A stretch of 64,000 nucleotides of DNA from assembly GCF_003710915.1 (NCBI RefSeq), contig NZ_RHHR01000013.1:124001-188000 (forward strand). The letters run 5' to 3'. The notes under the pieces are model-generated. The model worked only from the letters and a program-made list of their open reading frames with translations. It did no database searches and had not been told where the DNA came from. Position numbers and translations under genes: made by a program. This document shows, in pieces, positions 33,102-42,351 of this stretch (position 1 is the first letter of the stretch; every line of letters starts with the position of its first letter). This DNA is from Brevibacillus invocatus. GTDB lineage: Bacteria > Bacillota > Bacilli > Brevibacillales > Brevibacillaceae.

Positions 33102-35204
33102 TTATCCTGTTTGAGTTTGTAATTCAGATGATTCAGACAATACAAACGATGATAAAGACGACCGCAGCTCCTCGGCCAGAGTAGCCAAATGGTCAGCCGA
33201 ATGAACGATTAGCTCCATCGACGAGCTTTGCTCCTCTACGGCAGCGGAGATCGTCTGGACACCTGCAGCAGCTTCACTGGAAGCTGCGGAAACCTCGTGG
33301 GCCACAGCGACGACCTGCTGGGCTTGTGGTGCCATCCTGCCGAAAGCCTTGCTCACACTCTCCATCTCCTGAGACACGCGCCAGATGTTTTGCTCGATGC
33401 TCTGGAACATTTCTCCGGATCTGCGTGCAGTGCTCATGCCACGCGCTGTCGTTCCTGCCCCTTCTTCCATCCGCTCAACGGCAGCTTTTGTATCCTTCTG
33501 AATAGCACTGATCATCTTGACGATTTGTTGGGCTGCTTCATTCGTGCCTTCAGCGAGCTTGCGCACCTCTCCGGCAACGACAGCAAATCCCTTTCCATTT
33601 TCACCTGCGCGTGCAGCTTCGATCGCAGCGTTGAGAGCCAGCAGATTCGTCTGGCGCGCGATCTCGGTAATGACGGCAATAATCCGCGAAATATCCTGCG
33701 AGCGCTGCTCCAGGGCATGGATCACTTCCTTGGCTGCATCCACGGAGCGATTGATCTCCTCCATGCTGACGATGACTGCGGTCACCGCCTCTCTTCCCTG
33801 CTCAGCGTGCTGTTTCATCTCCTGTGAAGATACGGAAACCCGCTGTACATTTTCGGTCACACCCGCGACATCTCGGGTCAATTCTTCCGCCAGGTGAAGC
33901 GTCTCACCCATTTTATCCAACTGATTGTCAGCCGAGACGGCCACACTGTCAACCACCTGCACGATCTGCTGGCTGGAAGCAGCGATTTCACCTGTATTGC
34001 CATGAATGTCGCGGACAGAGTCTGTAACGGACGTGGAAGCCTGGCGCACCTGCTGCAAAATGGCGTGAAGCTGCTGGCGCATCTCATAGAGGGAACGAGC
34101 GAGCTGACCCAGCTCATCCTTGCGCTTCAGCAATTTCGGAGGAAACATGCTGGCAAAATCACCTTTGCCAATACGTGCTGCTACATCGAGCATTCCCTGG
34201 AAGGACTGGTTGAGCCAATTGGCTGTATAGGTAGAAATGATGACGATTAAAAGCAGCACAATTCCATTGAAGAGGATCATGGTTTGCATGATCTGGTTCG
34301 GGCCCTTCATGATCTCAGTCATGTCGATTTCAGCGAGAATGACCCAGTTGTGTTTGCCTACCGTGACCTTGTCGTAGGAGACGAGCACTTCCTTGCCCAA
34401 ATAATCGATGCTCTGCTTTGTACCTGTCGATTGCGGGGAGAAAAGGGCTTCTTTCACAATCTCTGTGTCGACCTGCTGATTGAGCAAGGTATTCTGCTCA
34501 TTCCCCAGCTCCGACCTCATCAGCTTGTCTGCGCCAACCATGTAGATTTTCCCCGTCTCTCCCAGCCCTTCACGACGATTCAGCTGGCGCGAGATATACT
34601 CCAGGGAAACCTCCACTGCTAATTGACCAATGACAACGCCTCTCTCATAGATGGGAACCGAAATAAAGACTCCAGGCTGGTTGCCTGACGCTTCATACCG
34701 TCCCAGGTCAGACATTTCCGTACTCTGCAGCTTGGCTACCTTCTGCACAGTCTGACCCAGAACCGAGCTTGCATATTGACCCGATAGGAGATTTGTCCCC
34801 AAATCAGCCTGCGGCTTGATCTGATAGATGACATCCCCCTGCTCACTGATCAAGGATGCGTTGGTGAAGCCATAACGGGCGGACTCCATCTTGATTTCTT
34901 TCGTATGTGCCGACTCTGCTTCCTGATACGCTGGATGGTCCTTCCCTTGTCTCCACACCTGGTCAAATGCCTGTATCGCCGTGATGATTGTTCCAGATGC
35001 GGCCAACGTCTCCACATTGCGCGTACGCTCTCGGAAGTAGTTCTCGACTTGTTCTTTGTTGCTGTTACGTAAGGACTCTAAGATGGCGGCACTGCTGTTC
35101 AACAATTCTTCTTTGGTTTCGTAATACGAAAACACACCCGCAGCCGTCAACGGTACAATTCCGGCCAGCAATAAAGCAATCAGCACACGTGCCCCCAGCT
35201 TCAT
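33102..35204 (-). CDS. Methyl-accepting chemotaxis protein with extracellular Cache sensor
   Basis: A 700-residue transmembrane receptor. TM1 is at about 5-27 and an extracellular dCache-type sensor at about 30-290 ([32 protein letters not shown]). TM2 follows (about 300-320), then HAMP (about 325-375) and the MCP signalling domain (about 400-680), with the [16 protein letters not shown] tip. The ATG is preceded by GGGGGG 6 bp upstream. It probably senses an amino acid or organic acid, but the ligand pocket cannot be assigned here. Confidence 0.94.
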   Translation of the reverse strand: MKLGARVLIALLLAGIVPLTAAGVFSYYETKEELLNSSAAILESLRNSNKEQVENYFRERTRNVETLAASGTIITAIQAFDQVWRQGKDHPAYQEAESAHTKEIKMESARYGFTNASLISEQGDVIYQIKPQADLGTNLLSGQYASSVLGQTVQKVAKLQSTEMSDLGRYEASGNQPGVFISVPIYERGVVIGQLAVEVSLEYISRQLNRREGLGETGKIYMVGADKLMRSELGNEQNTLLNQQVDTEIVKEALFSPQSTGTKQSIDYLGKEVLVSYDKVTVGKHNWVILAEIDMTEIMKGPNQIMQTMILFNGIVLLLIVIISTYTANWLNQSFQGMLDVAARIGKGDFASMFPPKLLKRKDELGQLARSLYEMRQQLHAILQQVRQASTSVTDSVRDIHGNTGEIAASSQQIVQVVDSVAVSADNQLDKMGETLHLAEELTRDVAGVTENVQRVSVSSQEMKQHAEQGREAVTAVIVSMEEINRSVDAAKEVIHALEQRSQDISRIIAVITEIARQTNLLALNAAIEAARAGENGKGFAVVAGEVRKLAEGTNEAAQQIVKMISAIQKDTKAAVERMEEGAGTTARGMSTARRSGEMFQSIEQNIWRVSQEMESVSKAFGRMAPQAQQVVAVAHEVSAASSEAAAGVQTISAAVEEQSSSMELIVHSADHLATLAEELRSSLSSFVLSESSELQTQTG

Positions 35205-35324
35205 GTACAGCCCCCCATAATCCAATCTTTCTCTCCGGCTTCGAAATTCATATAATCTCTATTTCTATGATTTCTATGAATATAGTACCAGAAAAGAAAA
35301 AAGGAAGGCTATACCAATCTGCAG

Positions 35325-35798
35325 TTAGGCCGTTTCAAATATCATGGCAATTTCATCGCACATAGGTAATTTGGAGCAGTTGATACAGTCTTTCCATACT
35401 TTTTGCGGCAGGGATTCCTTTGCTACGACCCAAAATCCGCATTTTTCAAAAAAGGCCTTTTGATAGGTCAAGGCGAGCACGCGATTGATGCCCAGTGTGC
35501 GGCATTGATCGACCAGATGCAGGACGAGATGTTTTCCAACGCCCATCCCTTTTGCCTTCTCGGAGATGGCCAGGGAGCGGATTTCCGCCAGGTCCTCCCA
35601 CAAAATATGCAAACCAGCCACGCCCACTACCGTGTCCCCGTCATGCGCGACGATAAAAGATTGCAGGTGCTCGCACATCGACAATTTCGTCCTTGGCAGC
35701 ATCAACCCTTGCCGTGCATATTCATTAACGATCTCCAGCATCGCATCTACGTCTTTCATAGTCGCCTGACGTACTGTCAGAGCTTTCGTGACACTCAT
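35325..35798 (-). CDS. GNAT acetyltransferase (ArgA-like short form)
   Basis: A 157-residue GNAT protein. The acetyl-CoA-binding loop reads S-E-K-A-K-G-M-G-V-G-K-H-L (about residues 75-90, matching Q/R-x-x-G-x-G/A). The L-A-L-T-Y-Q-K-A-F-F-E-K-C-G-F segment is typical of short ArgA-like N-acetylglutamate synthases, as is the Cys pair in C-I-N-C-S-K-L-P-M-C-D-E. The ATG follows GGAGGAG by 6 bp. No arginine gene is near, so the substrate is only a guess. Confidence 0.85.
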   Translation of the reverse strand: MSVTKALTVRQATMKDVDAMLEIVNEYARQGLMLPRTKLSMCEHLQSFIVAHDGDTVVGVAGLHILWEDLAEIRSLAISEKAKGMGVGKHLVLHLVDQCRTLGINRVLALTYQKAFFEKCGFWVVAKESLPQKVWKDCINCSKLPMCDEIAMIFETA

Positions 35799-35958
35799 CT
35801 TACACTCCTCCACTCCACGCTTAGGAAGCCTGGTACGATATCATAATTATTCATTATAGTATATAAATATACAATCGACTTTCGCAGAAGTCTATCCCTT
35901 TTTTCGCACTCTCGTCCACTTTCATTCAATTGAATTCTTTCGATCGAAGTAGTTATGC

Positions 35959-35992
35959 TATAATTAAAGAAGGAGATTCGTCACGTAACGAA
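35959..35992 (+). promoter_or_regulatory. TetR-gene -10 element and palindromic operator
   Basis: TATAAT (35959-35964) is followed, at about +6 to +21, by TTCGT-CACGTA-ACGAA (35977-35992). That is a 5-bp inverted repeat with a near-palindromic centre. Its position suits autorepression by the TetR protein encoded next. A 16-bp-spaced direct repeat ATTCAAGGC follows (35993-36001, 36009-36017). Confidence 0.55.
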
Positions 35993-36040
35993 ATTCAAGG
36001 CCTTATATATTCAAGGCTTCACAGTGGAGGTGCCAACTAT

Positions 36041-36634
36041 TTGACAACACGCAGAGAACGCAAAAAGCGGGAAACACGGGAAAAAATCTTCAATGCAGCG
36101 ATCAAGCTGTTCAAGTCGCATGGCTTTGAAGGGACCACGATCGATATGATTTCGGAAGAAGCCGATGTAGCACGCGGTACGATTTTCCTCCATTTCACTT
36201 CCAAGGAAGCGATTTTAGCAAATTGGGGTTATGAGCGTCTGCATGAAATAGAGGAACGCCGTGACGAGTGGGACATCGACGATGACTGCAAAGCAAAGGT
36301 TCTTCGGATTTATAAAATCATGAACGAAGTAACCATCACGAACTTTGATTTCATCAAAGTAGTAGTCGAATCTTCCATGAAGCACCGCAAAGTGCTCGAA
36401 TCGGAGAAAAACATGTATTTCGAGCTTCGTCAGCTCTTCGCGGATCTGATCGAGGATGCGCAGGACAAAGGACAGTTGAAAGCCAAGTTCAACCCGCTGG
36501 TCGCCGCCAACATGCTGGAGAATATCTACTACAACGCCTTGTACGATTGGGTACGAAGCGAAGGAGCATGGGCATTGGAAGAAATAATGGAAGAAAAGGT
36601 TTCGATCGTATTCGAAGGGCTGCACGCAGATTAA
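36041..36634 (+). CDS. TetR/AcrR-family transcriptional regulator
   Basis: A 197-residue regulator. The HTH is at about residues 10-55 (R-E-K-I-F-N-A-A-I-K-L-F and G-T-I-F-L-H-F-T-S-K-E-A-I-L). The C-terminal ligand domain has no family-specific motif. A TTG at 36041, 8 bp after GGAGGTG, is the best start; the earlier ATG at 35930 overlaps the promoter. A palindrome downstream of the -10 suggests it represses itself. Its target genes are unknown; the next gene (U32 peptidase) has its own promoter. Confidence 0.88.
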   Translation: MTTRRERKKRETREKIFNAAIKLFKSHGFEGTTIDMISEEADVARGTIFLHFTSKEAILANWGYERLHEIEERRDEWDIDDDCKAKVLRIYKIMNEVTITNFDFIKVVVESSMKHRKVLESEKNMYFELRQLFADLIEDAQDKGQLKAKFNPLVAANMLENIYYNALYDWVRSEGAWALEEIMEEKVSIVFEGLHAD

Positions 36635-36793
36635 TTCTCGCGATCAGCCCTTTGCAGTTCTTCCATGCCCTTTTCCCCACATACTGCCCCTCCTCCCCTC
36701 CTGGTACCATTCGGTGTCCATCAACTGCTGCCCCACATTCATCCCAACCAGTCTAAATCCTGCATTTTCAACATCTACCAGTCTGGATTTCGC

Positions 36794-36822
36794 TTGCGGT
36801 CACTTGCACAATTCCCTATGAT
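36794..36822 (+). promoter_or_regulatory. Sigma-A promoter of the U32 peptidase gene
   Basis: TTGCGG (36794-36799) and TATGAT (36817-36822) with a 17-bp spacer. It lies about 43 bp before the chosen start codon. The upstream gap 36635-36793 holds no gene. Confidence 0.6.
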
Positions 36823-36864
36823 GTAGGTAGCTTGTTTGTAGACCTTGGAGGTAATGACATTCAG

Positions 36865-39357
36865 ATGCGAAATGGAATCAAACGTGAAGATATTGAATTG
36901 CTGGCACCCGCTGGGAACTGGGACTGCTTAAAAGCCGCTGTAGCCAATGGAGCCAACGCCATTTTTTTTGGAGTAGAGAAGTTCAACGCTCGTGCGCGCG
37001 CCGAGAACTTTCATATGGCTGATCTGCCAGAGATCATGTCCTACCTGCACATGTACGGTGTGAAAGGGTTTTTGACCTTTAATATTCTCGTATTTGAAAA
37101 TGAACTGAAGGACGCACAGGAGCTGATCGACGCCTGTATTAACGCGGGTGTGGATGCCGTCATCGTCCAGGACCTCGGTCTGGTCAAACTGATCCGTGAA
37201 ATGTCTCCTGACTTCCCGATTCACGGATCCACACAAATGACGATTACCTCACCCGAAGCAGTCGAGTTCACCAAGCCATTCGACATCGAACGCGTGGTGC
37301 TCGGTCGTGAGAATTCGTTGAAAGAAATTCGCAAGATCGGTGAAAAGGCCAAGCTGCCGATGGAAGTGTTTGTACACGGCGCTCTGTGTGTATCCTACTC
37401 TGGCCAATGCCTGACCTCGGAAATGTGGGGCGGCCGCTCCGCCAACCGCGGTGAATGCGCACAAGCCTGTCGCTTGCCGTACGATCTGATGGTAGACGGT
37501 GTTCAAAAGGAGATGGGCAATATCGCATACCTGCTCTCTCCCAAGGATTTGGCTGCACTCGAACTGGTGCCGGAGCTGATTGAAGCAGGCGTTACTTCCT
37601 TTAAAATCGAGGGAAGACTCAAGACTCCTGAGTACGTTGCCAACGTAGTCAGCAAATACCGCGCAGCGATTGACCGTTATTTTGACGGAATCGACACGCC
37701 TCCTGCCGAACAGGAAATCCGTGAGCTGCAGCAAAGCTTTTCCCGCGGATTTACACATGGCTTCCTAGAGGGAACCAACAACAAAACGCTGGTAGACGGC
37801 AGCTTTCCAAAAAGCCGCGGTGTTTTCCTCGGAACCGTGAAGAAAAAAATGACCAACGCCTTGCTCGTAGAAGTCACCTCCCCTGTCAAACGTGGAGACG
37901 GCATTGTGTTTGACGCTGGAGATCCAACCCAGAAGGAAGAAGGCGGACGGATCTACGACATTCTCTCTCGCAGCAAAAAAGTGGAGGGTGAAGTGGCGAA
38001 GGGTCTTTTTGAAATCGTTATGGGCCGCAATGACGTCAACCTGAAGCGAATCAACGTCGGGGATCGCGTCTGGAAAACCAGTGATCCTGAACTGGATAAG
38101 CGCCTGCGCAAGACCTTTGAAACCGAAAAGCCGTATCATACCTTCCCTGTGGCTGTACACGCCAGTGGAAAGCTGGGTGAAAAGCTGAAGCTGACCTGGG
38201 TGGACCTGCAAGCTCAGCATGCTGTTTCCATTCAATCGGAAATTCCGCTGGAGCAGGCTTTGAAGCGTCCTTTGACGCATGAATTGCTGCATGATCAGCT
38301 GGGCCGTCTGGGCGGCACGCTTTTCCATCTAAATGCTGCTGATCTGACGATAGAGCTGGAAGGCGAACTGATTTTGCCTGTGAGTGAATTGAATCGACTG
38401 CGCAGAGAAGCAGCCGAACAGCTCCTCTACCTTCGCTCCAAGCCACCGGTATATCAGCATCGCCACGTCGACGTATATGCGGATGTGCAGGTGAAAAAGC
38501 AGGTGGAACAACCACTGCTGACTGCCTTGTGCCGGTCGATGGAGCAATTGGAGGCAGCAGCCCAAACAGATGTAGACTTCCTGTATGCCGACTTTGAGTT
38601 CGTCAAGCAATACCCGGATGCGGTAAAGCTGGCTCACAAGTATGGCAAAAAGATCGGTATCGCTACGATGCGTATCCACATGCCGGATGAAAACGGCGTG
38701 CTTGCCCTGATCTCGAAAGCCAAGCCAGATGCCATCCTCGTACGCAATACAGGTGCTTTGTACTACTATTTGTCCAGAAAAAATGAAATCGACATCCCGC
38801 TGATCGGCGACTTTTCCCTGAATATCGCCAATCACAAGGCGGTAGAGCTGTTCCTGGAATCCGGTCTGGAGCGAGTCACTCCTTCCTACGATCTCAATAT
38901 CCAGCAGATGGTCGATTTGCTTGAGCGTTCTGATGCAGCCCATATGGAGCTGGTCATCCATCAGCACATGCCGATGTTCCACACCGAGCATTGTGTCTAC
39001 TGCACGTTTCTCAGTGAAGGAACCGACCATACGAACTGCGGAACGCCTTGCGAAACCTCTCGCGTCTCTCTCAAGGACCGAGTCGGCTTCTCCCATCCCG
39101 TGCGCGTAGATACTGGCTGCCGCAATACGGTCTACAATGCGATCGACCAGTCCGGCGCCGAATATTTGAGGGAGTTCCGTGCCTTGCAAGTTGGCAGCTA
39201 CCGGATTGAATTTCTAGAAGAAGAGCCTGCCCGCGTAAAAGAGGTCATTTCTCTGTATCGTCAAGCGCTGCGTGGGGAAGTAAGCGGCACGCACGTCTGG
39301 CGCACCCTCAAGGCGACCAATCAGTTGGGCGTCACACGTGGACAGTTGAGCAAATAA
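36865..39357 (+). CDS. U32-family peptidase-like RNA hydroxylase (RlhA/TrhP type, long form)
   Basis: An 830-residue U32 protein. The N-terminal U32 barrel starts E-L-L-A-P-A-G-N-W-D (about residues 10-20). The conserved G-A-L-C-V-S-Y-S-G-Q-C-L-T-S and C-A-Q-A-C-R-L-P-Y cysteines (about 175-215) are thought to hold an iron-sulphur cluster. The second half carries a DUF3656-like region and another Cys set (H-C-V-Y-C-T-F and C-G-T-P-C). Relatives hydroxylate 23S rRNA or tRNA using prephenate; a classical protease role is unlikely. GGAGGT lies 12 bp before the ATG, a slightly long gap. An intergenic repeat begins immediately after the stop codon. Confidence 0.88.
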   Translation: MRNGIKREDIELLAPAGNWDCLKAAVANGANAIFFGVEKFNARARAENFHMADLPEIMSYLHMYGVKGFLTFNILVFENELKDAQELIDACINAGVDAVIVQDLGLVKLIREMSPDFPIHGSTQMTITSPEAVEFTKPFDIERVVLGRENSLKEIRKIGEKAKLPMEVFVHGALCVSYSGQCLTSEMWGGRSANRGECAQACRLPYDLMVDGVQKEMGNIAYLLSPKDLAALELVPELIEAGVTSFKIEGRLKTPEYVANVVSKYRAAIDRYFDGIDTPPAEQEIRELQQSFSRGFTHGFLEGTNNKTLVDGSFPKSRGVFLGTVKKKMTNALLVEVTSPVKRGDGIVFDAGDPTQKEEGGRIYDILSRSKKVEGEVAKGLFEIVMGRNDVNLKRINVGDRVWKTSDPELDKRLRKTFETEKPYHTFPVAVHASGKLGEKLKLTWVDLQAQHAVSIQSEIPLEQALKRPLTHELLHDQLGRLGGTLFHLNAADLTIELEGELILPVSELNRLRREAAEQLLYLRSKPPVYQHRHVDVYADVQVKKQVEQPLLTALCRSMEQLEAAAQTDVDFLYADFEFVKQYPDAVKLAHKYGKKIGIATMRIHMPDENGVLALISKAKPDAILVRNTGALYYYLSRKNEIDIPLIGDFSLNIANHKAVELFLESGLERVTPSYDLNIQQMVDLLERSDAAHMELVIHQHMPMFHTEHCVYCTFLSEGTDHTNCGTPCETSRVSLKDRVGFSHPVRVDTGCRNTVYNAIDQSGAEYLREFRALQVGSYRIEFLEEEPARVKEVISLYRQALRGEVSGTHVWRTLKATNQLGVTRGQLSK

Positions 39358-39474
39358 ACGGTCATGACCGTATTTGCAGACCGCAAGCGGTCACATTCTA
39401 TTAAATGAAAAACGTCGAGACGTTTTTCACTGAAAAGCGAAGAGACGTTTTTCACAGAAAAGCGAAGAGACGAG
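39358..39474. repeat. Three-hairpin intergenic repeat, copy A, with a 25-bp tandem extension
   Basis: Beginning one base after the U32 stop: palindrome ACGGTCATGACCGT (39358-39371), 7 bp, hairpin GACCGC-AA-GCGGTC followed by ACAT, 8 bp, then ATGAAAAACGTC-GA-GACGTTTTTCAC. The order, spacing and sequence are the same as in copy B (45086-45172). In copy A the last part is extended: a 25-bp unit starting GAGACGTTTTTCAC runs twice (39417-39441, 39442-39466) plus a partial third. No coding potential. It ends just before the DUF1128 ribosome site. Confidence 0.85.
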
Positions 39475-39487
39475 AGGAGAAAGTGGA

Positions 39488-39718
39488 ATGGCTGATCTTA
39501 CCCAACCTACTGTAGAAAACCTTGCCGTACTCATTGAAGGCATCAAGGCTAAACTGAACATGGCCAACACAGCCGTCATGCGTCCGGAGGATTTTGATCT
39601 GGTCCATTATGAAGACCTGCTGTATCTGTACAACATGGTTCAGAAGAAAACAGCTTTTGGCATCAATGAAATGACAGCGATCGTGGAAGAACTGGGTCAT
39701 ATGCGCAAGCAAGGCTAA
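39488..39718 (+). CDS. DUF1128 family protein (YfkK-like)
   Basis: A 76-residue helical protein that matches the small Bacillales family DUF1128 (YfkK). It has D-F-D-L-V-H-Y-E-D-L-L-Y-L-Y-N-M-V in the middle and F-G-I-N-E-M-T-A-I-V-E-E-L at the end. GAGGAG lies 8 bp before the ATG. Function is unknown; it is normally conserved in the order. It sits between the repeat element and a strong terminator. Confidence 0.9.
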   Translation: MADLTQPTVENLAVLIEGIKAKLNMANTAVMRPEDFDLVHYEDLLYLYNMVQKKTAFGINEMTAIVEELGHMRKQG

Positions 39719-39728
39719 AACCAAGCAA

Positions 39729-39768
39729 AAGAGTATGAGCTCGGGCTAATCCCGCTCATACTCTTTTT
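39729..39768 (+). terminator. Intrinsic terminator of the DUF1128 gene
   Basis: AAGAGTATGAGC / GCTCATACTCTT is a 12-bp stem with an inner GGG / CCC, followed by T6. Its right arm and the next 25 bases recur at 42303-42342, marking the edge of a duplicated segment. Confidence 0.9.
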
Positions 39769-39800
39769 TCATGTGTGCAAGAACATCGCAGCTCTACTCG

Positions 39801-39850
39801 TTAAACCGAAGCGGCAGCTCAATCAATCCTGCCGTCATGACGGACATCAC
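39801..39850 (-). pseudogene. Fragment of an EmrB/QacA-type MFS exporter gene (left copy)
   Basis: On the minus strand the codons give MSVMTAGLIELPLRFNE and a stop. This matches M-P-V-M-T-A-G-L-N-A-L-P-L-R-L-N of the larger remnant at 42352-42829, and the DNA is also similar. Nothing else of the gene is present here. It marks one edge of a duplicated, degenerate exporter around the amidohydrolase pair. Confidence 0.7.
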
Positions 39851-39870
39851 AGGTAAATATGAAACATTTT

Positions 39871-41040
39871 TCAACGAGACGGAGACATAGCCTTTTCCTG
39901 TTTCTTTGTCCTCTTCTCCCGTTCTAATTCCACAATGAGCTCAGCTGCCATACGTTTGTTTACTTGCAGTCCTTCGATTGACTTTTTTGTTTCATCCAGT
40001 AATTGATTCAATTTTTCAATCTGTGTTTTAGTTGGAGGCTGATTCTCCATCAAGTATTCAAAATTCTCAAAGGCAATTTTTATAGCTGCTTCCGGTGTTA
40101 AGCGATCTATCACTTCGTAAATGGCTTCATACGCGAATGCAAGGGACGATAACCCATATCCGCTATCTGTACTCAAAAAGAACCTTGAGGGAAATTGTTC
40201 CATTAATGGAATGTATCTGTCCATCTCACTCTTACTTTTTACCGAGTAACCAGCAAGAAAATCGATATACAGGTTATCATGGCTTTCCAATAGCTTTTTC
40301 AATATTTCAACCTGTTTGGTTGATTCACCAACATTTCCATGTGCCAAGATAAAATTTGTATCTGGATGTTTTTGTAACGCTTCCTGCAAGACTGATACTT
40401 GTGCGCTTGCCAGCGGATCAATGTGCAGCAGAATAGGGACCTTATACTCGGCACACAATGCATACACGTCTGATAAATACCCATCCAATGCATCCTTCCC
40501 CTTCCAAGCAACCTTGGACACCACATCTGAATAGGTTGAAGCCGCAATTACTTCACCTACCCCCATATAACCCTGCTCCAAGTTTTTCCTAACCATTGCT
40601 ATGCCTTCTTCACTATGCATATCGAACCCGGAAAAAAAGGGATAATAACGTTCCGTACTTTTCAAAAAAGCTCGCCAACTTTTTTGATCATCACCCATAG
40701 CCGCCGGTTCGCTCACTTTTCCAAATATTGCAATTTTATCTATAAAAAATTCATCCCATATGGGTTTGACAAACTCAATATTGGGTCCATCATGACTATG
40801 TACATCGATCACTTTCAAGTCCCTGTACTTTTCTGCAAGGGTTCCGACTGTTGTCTTGGTTCTTGCATTTTTTATCACGTCGACCATCGTTAAATCAGGT
40901 TTGTAGACATAGGATTCGAAATCTGTCTCTTTATTAACCAGGTTCAGCAGGCCAACAACAGCAGTTCCAACAAACAATCCAATCCCAGTCAAAAGCCACT
41001 TTTTGTTGATCAAAGAAAAAACCACCTTCTTTGTTGACAC
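39871..41040 (-). CDS. Membrane-anchored amidohydrolase-family protein
   Basis: A 389-residue metal-dependent hydrolase of the amidohydrolase-2/TatD-like TIM-barrel type. One N-terminal helix (about 13-32) anchors it. V-I-D-V-H-S-H-D-G-P-N near residue 75 gives the H-x-H metal motif. H-I-D-P-L-A near 205 and H-G-N-V-G near 235 are further His ligands, and S-T-D-S-G-Y-G near 290 holds the catalytic Asp. It is 24 bp after the His-rich gene and so probably cotranscribed with it. The pair is more AT-rich than the surroundings and flanked by duplicated exporter remnants, which suggests transfer. Substrate unknown. Confidence 0.8.
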   Translation of the reverse strand: MSTKKVVFSLINKKWLLTGIGLFVGTAVVGLLNLVNKETDFESYVYKPDLTMVDVIKNARTKTTVGTLAEKYRDLKVIDVHSHDGPNIEFVKPIWDEFFIDKIAIFGKVSEPAAMGDDQKSWRAFLKSTERYYPFFSGFDMHSEEGIAMVRKNLEQGYMGVGEVIAASTYSDVVSKVAWKGKDALDGYLSDVYALCAEYKVPILLHIDPLASAQVSVLQEALQKHPDTNFILAHGNVGESTKQVEILKKLLESHDNLYIDFLAGYSVKSKSEMDRYIPLMEQFPSRFFLSTDSGYGLSSLAFAYEAIYEVIDRLTPEAAIKIAFENFEYLMENQPPTKTQIEKLNQLLDETKKSIEGLQVNKRMAAELIVELEREKRTKKQEKAMSPSR

Positions 41041-41064
41041 GTTTTAAAAAGTATCCAACCCGTT

Positions 41065-41928
41065 TTATTCTTTTATTTCGACCACGTATGGGAACGCTCT
41101 AACTTTTTCACCCTGTTTGAATTCGGCCCAAATTTTATAAAGACCAGGCTTCTTAAATTTGGTTTGAAATACTGGATCTTCATGATTTACGGGATGAACG
41201 TGAACAAAATTTTGAGCTTCTTCATCAAGAATGACGACATGTCCCATCGCTCCCAAATACGGAGTCAAAGCCGTTCTGTTTAAATCAAATGATAACGTTA
41301 CAGTCTCATTGATCAGATCTGTACTCATGTTTAGTTTAACGGTCTCACCATCAATCTCCTGGACGAGTGTCTGGTCTGCCATAAGCCTGTGGCCGTGAGA
41401 CTGTTCAACTGGATTTCCGACTACGAATAACACTGGAGTAACCTGGTAAGCCAATTTTTCAGGTTTTATATCAATAAATCCTTTATAAAACCCATCTGGC
41501 AGTACATTGTCGATGTGAAATTCTCCTTTTCCAATTTGCTCCGGATGCAGGTGATAGTATTTCTGCAGTTGCTCATCCACAACGATAAAATGCAGAAGCT
41601 TCTCATGATTCACTGCAAGCTCATCTACTGCATTACCCAAGTAATCTTTCAGGTAAATCCTGATTCCGTTGCTCTCTGATTGAACATACGTATGTACTTG
41701 GCTACCATCCCCATGCCCTGCTTCATTTTCATGACTGTCGCCGCCGTGCTCTTCTTTGCTATCCTCGTGGCTATCCTCGTGGCTATCGTTTTGAGACGTA
41801 TGGGTAATGCCCGGATACTGTTCTTCAACTGCGACTTGTTGTTCTTCAGTGAAGTACTCATTATAAACAGCATATCCACCCAAAACGATTGCAACATAGA
41901 GAATGGCACCTGCTATACCTTTATACAT
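41065..41928 (-). CDS. His-rich membrane-anchored protein with two metal-binding-like repeats
   Basis: A 287-residue protein. One N-terminal helix (about 4-22) is followed by an outer Asp/Glu/His linker (H-E-D-S-H-E-D-S-K-E-E-H, about 48-78). Two related beta domains each carry a histidine pattern: H-F-I-V-V-D-E-x-x-x-x-Y-H-L-H-P-E (about 112-130) and H-V-V-I-L-D-E-x-x-x-x-F-V-H-V-H-P-V (about 230-248). The H-x-H-P pattern and His-rich linker point to copper or zinc binding outside the membrane, as in secreted metal-handling proteins. Metal identity is a guess. It is the first gene of the pair with the amidohydrolase. Confidence 0.7.
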   Translation of the reverse strand: MYKGIAGAILYVAIVLGGYAVYNEYFTEEQQVAVEEQYPGITHTSQNDSHEDSHEDSKEEHGGDSHENEAGHGDGSQVHTYVQSESNGIRIYLKDYLGNAVDELAVNHEKLLHFIVVDEQLQKYYHLHPEQIGKGEFHIDNVLPDGFYKGFIDIKPEKLAYQVTPVLFVVGNPVEQSHGHRLMADQTLVQEIDGETVKLNMSTDLINETVTLSFDLNRTALTPYLGAMGHVVILDEEAQNFVHVHPVNHEDPVFQTKFKKPGLYKIWAEFKQGEKVRAFPYVVEIKE

Positions 41929-42199
41929 GTTGATCTACCTCCGCATTCGTTTTTTTAAGTGCTATTGCAATGCCTGCACTCTACGCTCTTGGTGTCCATA
42001 TTAACCGGATCCCTCTTCTAAAATCGCGCAAAAAAATGCGGTACACCCGCAATTAATGCGTCGTCAAGTTGAATAGATCGTGTTTTTTTGTGGAAGCGAG
42101 AAAGTGATCCTGCGGTTATTCGATAATAGCTGCTGAGCAGTCCAATGGATGGATTCCATAAAGGGGAGAGGTCTCAACAACGAAATTTAGACAAAACTC

Positions 42200-42242
42200 A
42201 AGCAGCCAGTCCCCGATTCAAATTTTCGGCAATTGGCTGCTT
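42200..42242. other. Stem-loop in a gene-free stretch (41929-42351)
   Basis: AAGCAGCCA / TGGCTGCTT is a 9-bp stem with a 25-nt loop. The surrounding 420 bases carry no gene I can support. They hold the upstream region of the His-rich gene, this hairpin and, from 42303, a second copy of the sequence beside the DUF1128 terminator. Nothing identifies an insertion sequence. Confidence 0.45.
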
Positions 42243-42351
42243 AATTGGCTAAGCTGTTTTGATGCTTTTTTGATCCCTGTCCCATGGACGCGGTTCAGTC
42301 CCCTAATCCGGCTCATATTCTTTTTTTGTGTGCAAGGACATCGCTTTACCT

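Noticed and set aside
33037-33145. Longer N-terminus for RelQ
   Set aside because: It runs through the chemoreceptor terminator and does not align with the family; the GTG at 32989 does.
35930-36040. Upstream ATG extension of the TetR gene
   Set aside because: It overlaps the TATAAT box and operator; the TTG after GGAGGTG gives the normal TetR N-terminus.
36791-36803. CGCTTGCGGTCAC, close to the middle hairpin of the intergenic repeat
   Set aside because: Only 13 bp, two differences, no other part of the element nearby. It is explained by the U32 promoter (-35 at 36794).
38329-39189. 286-codon minus-strand frame inside the U32 gene
   Set aside because: No family features and no start signal; complementary strand of a conserved gene.
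41929-42351. Possible insertion sequence or transposase remnant near the exporter duplications
   Set aside because: No transposase motif, no terminal inverted repeats and no target duplication could be found.
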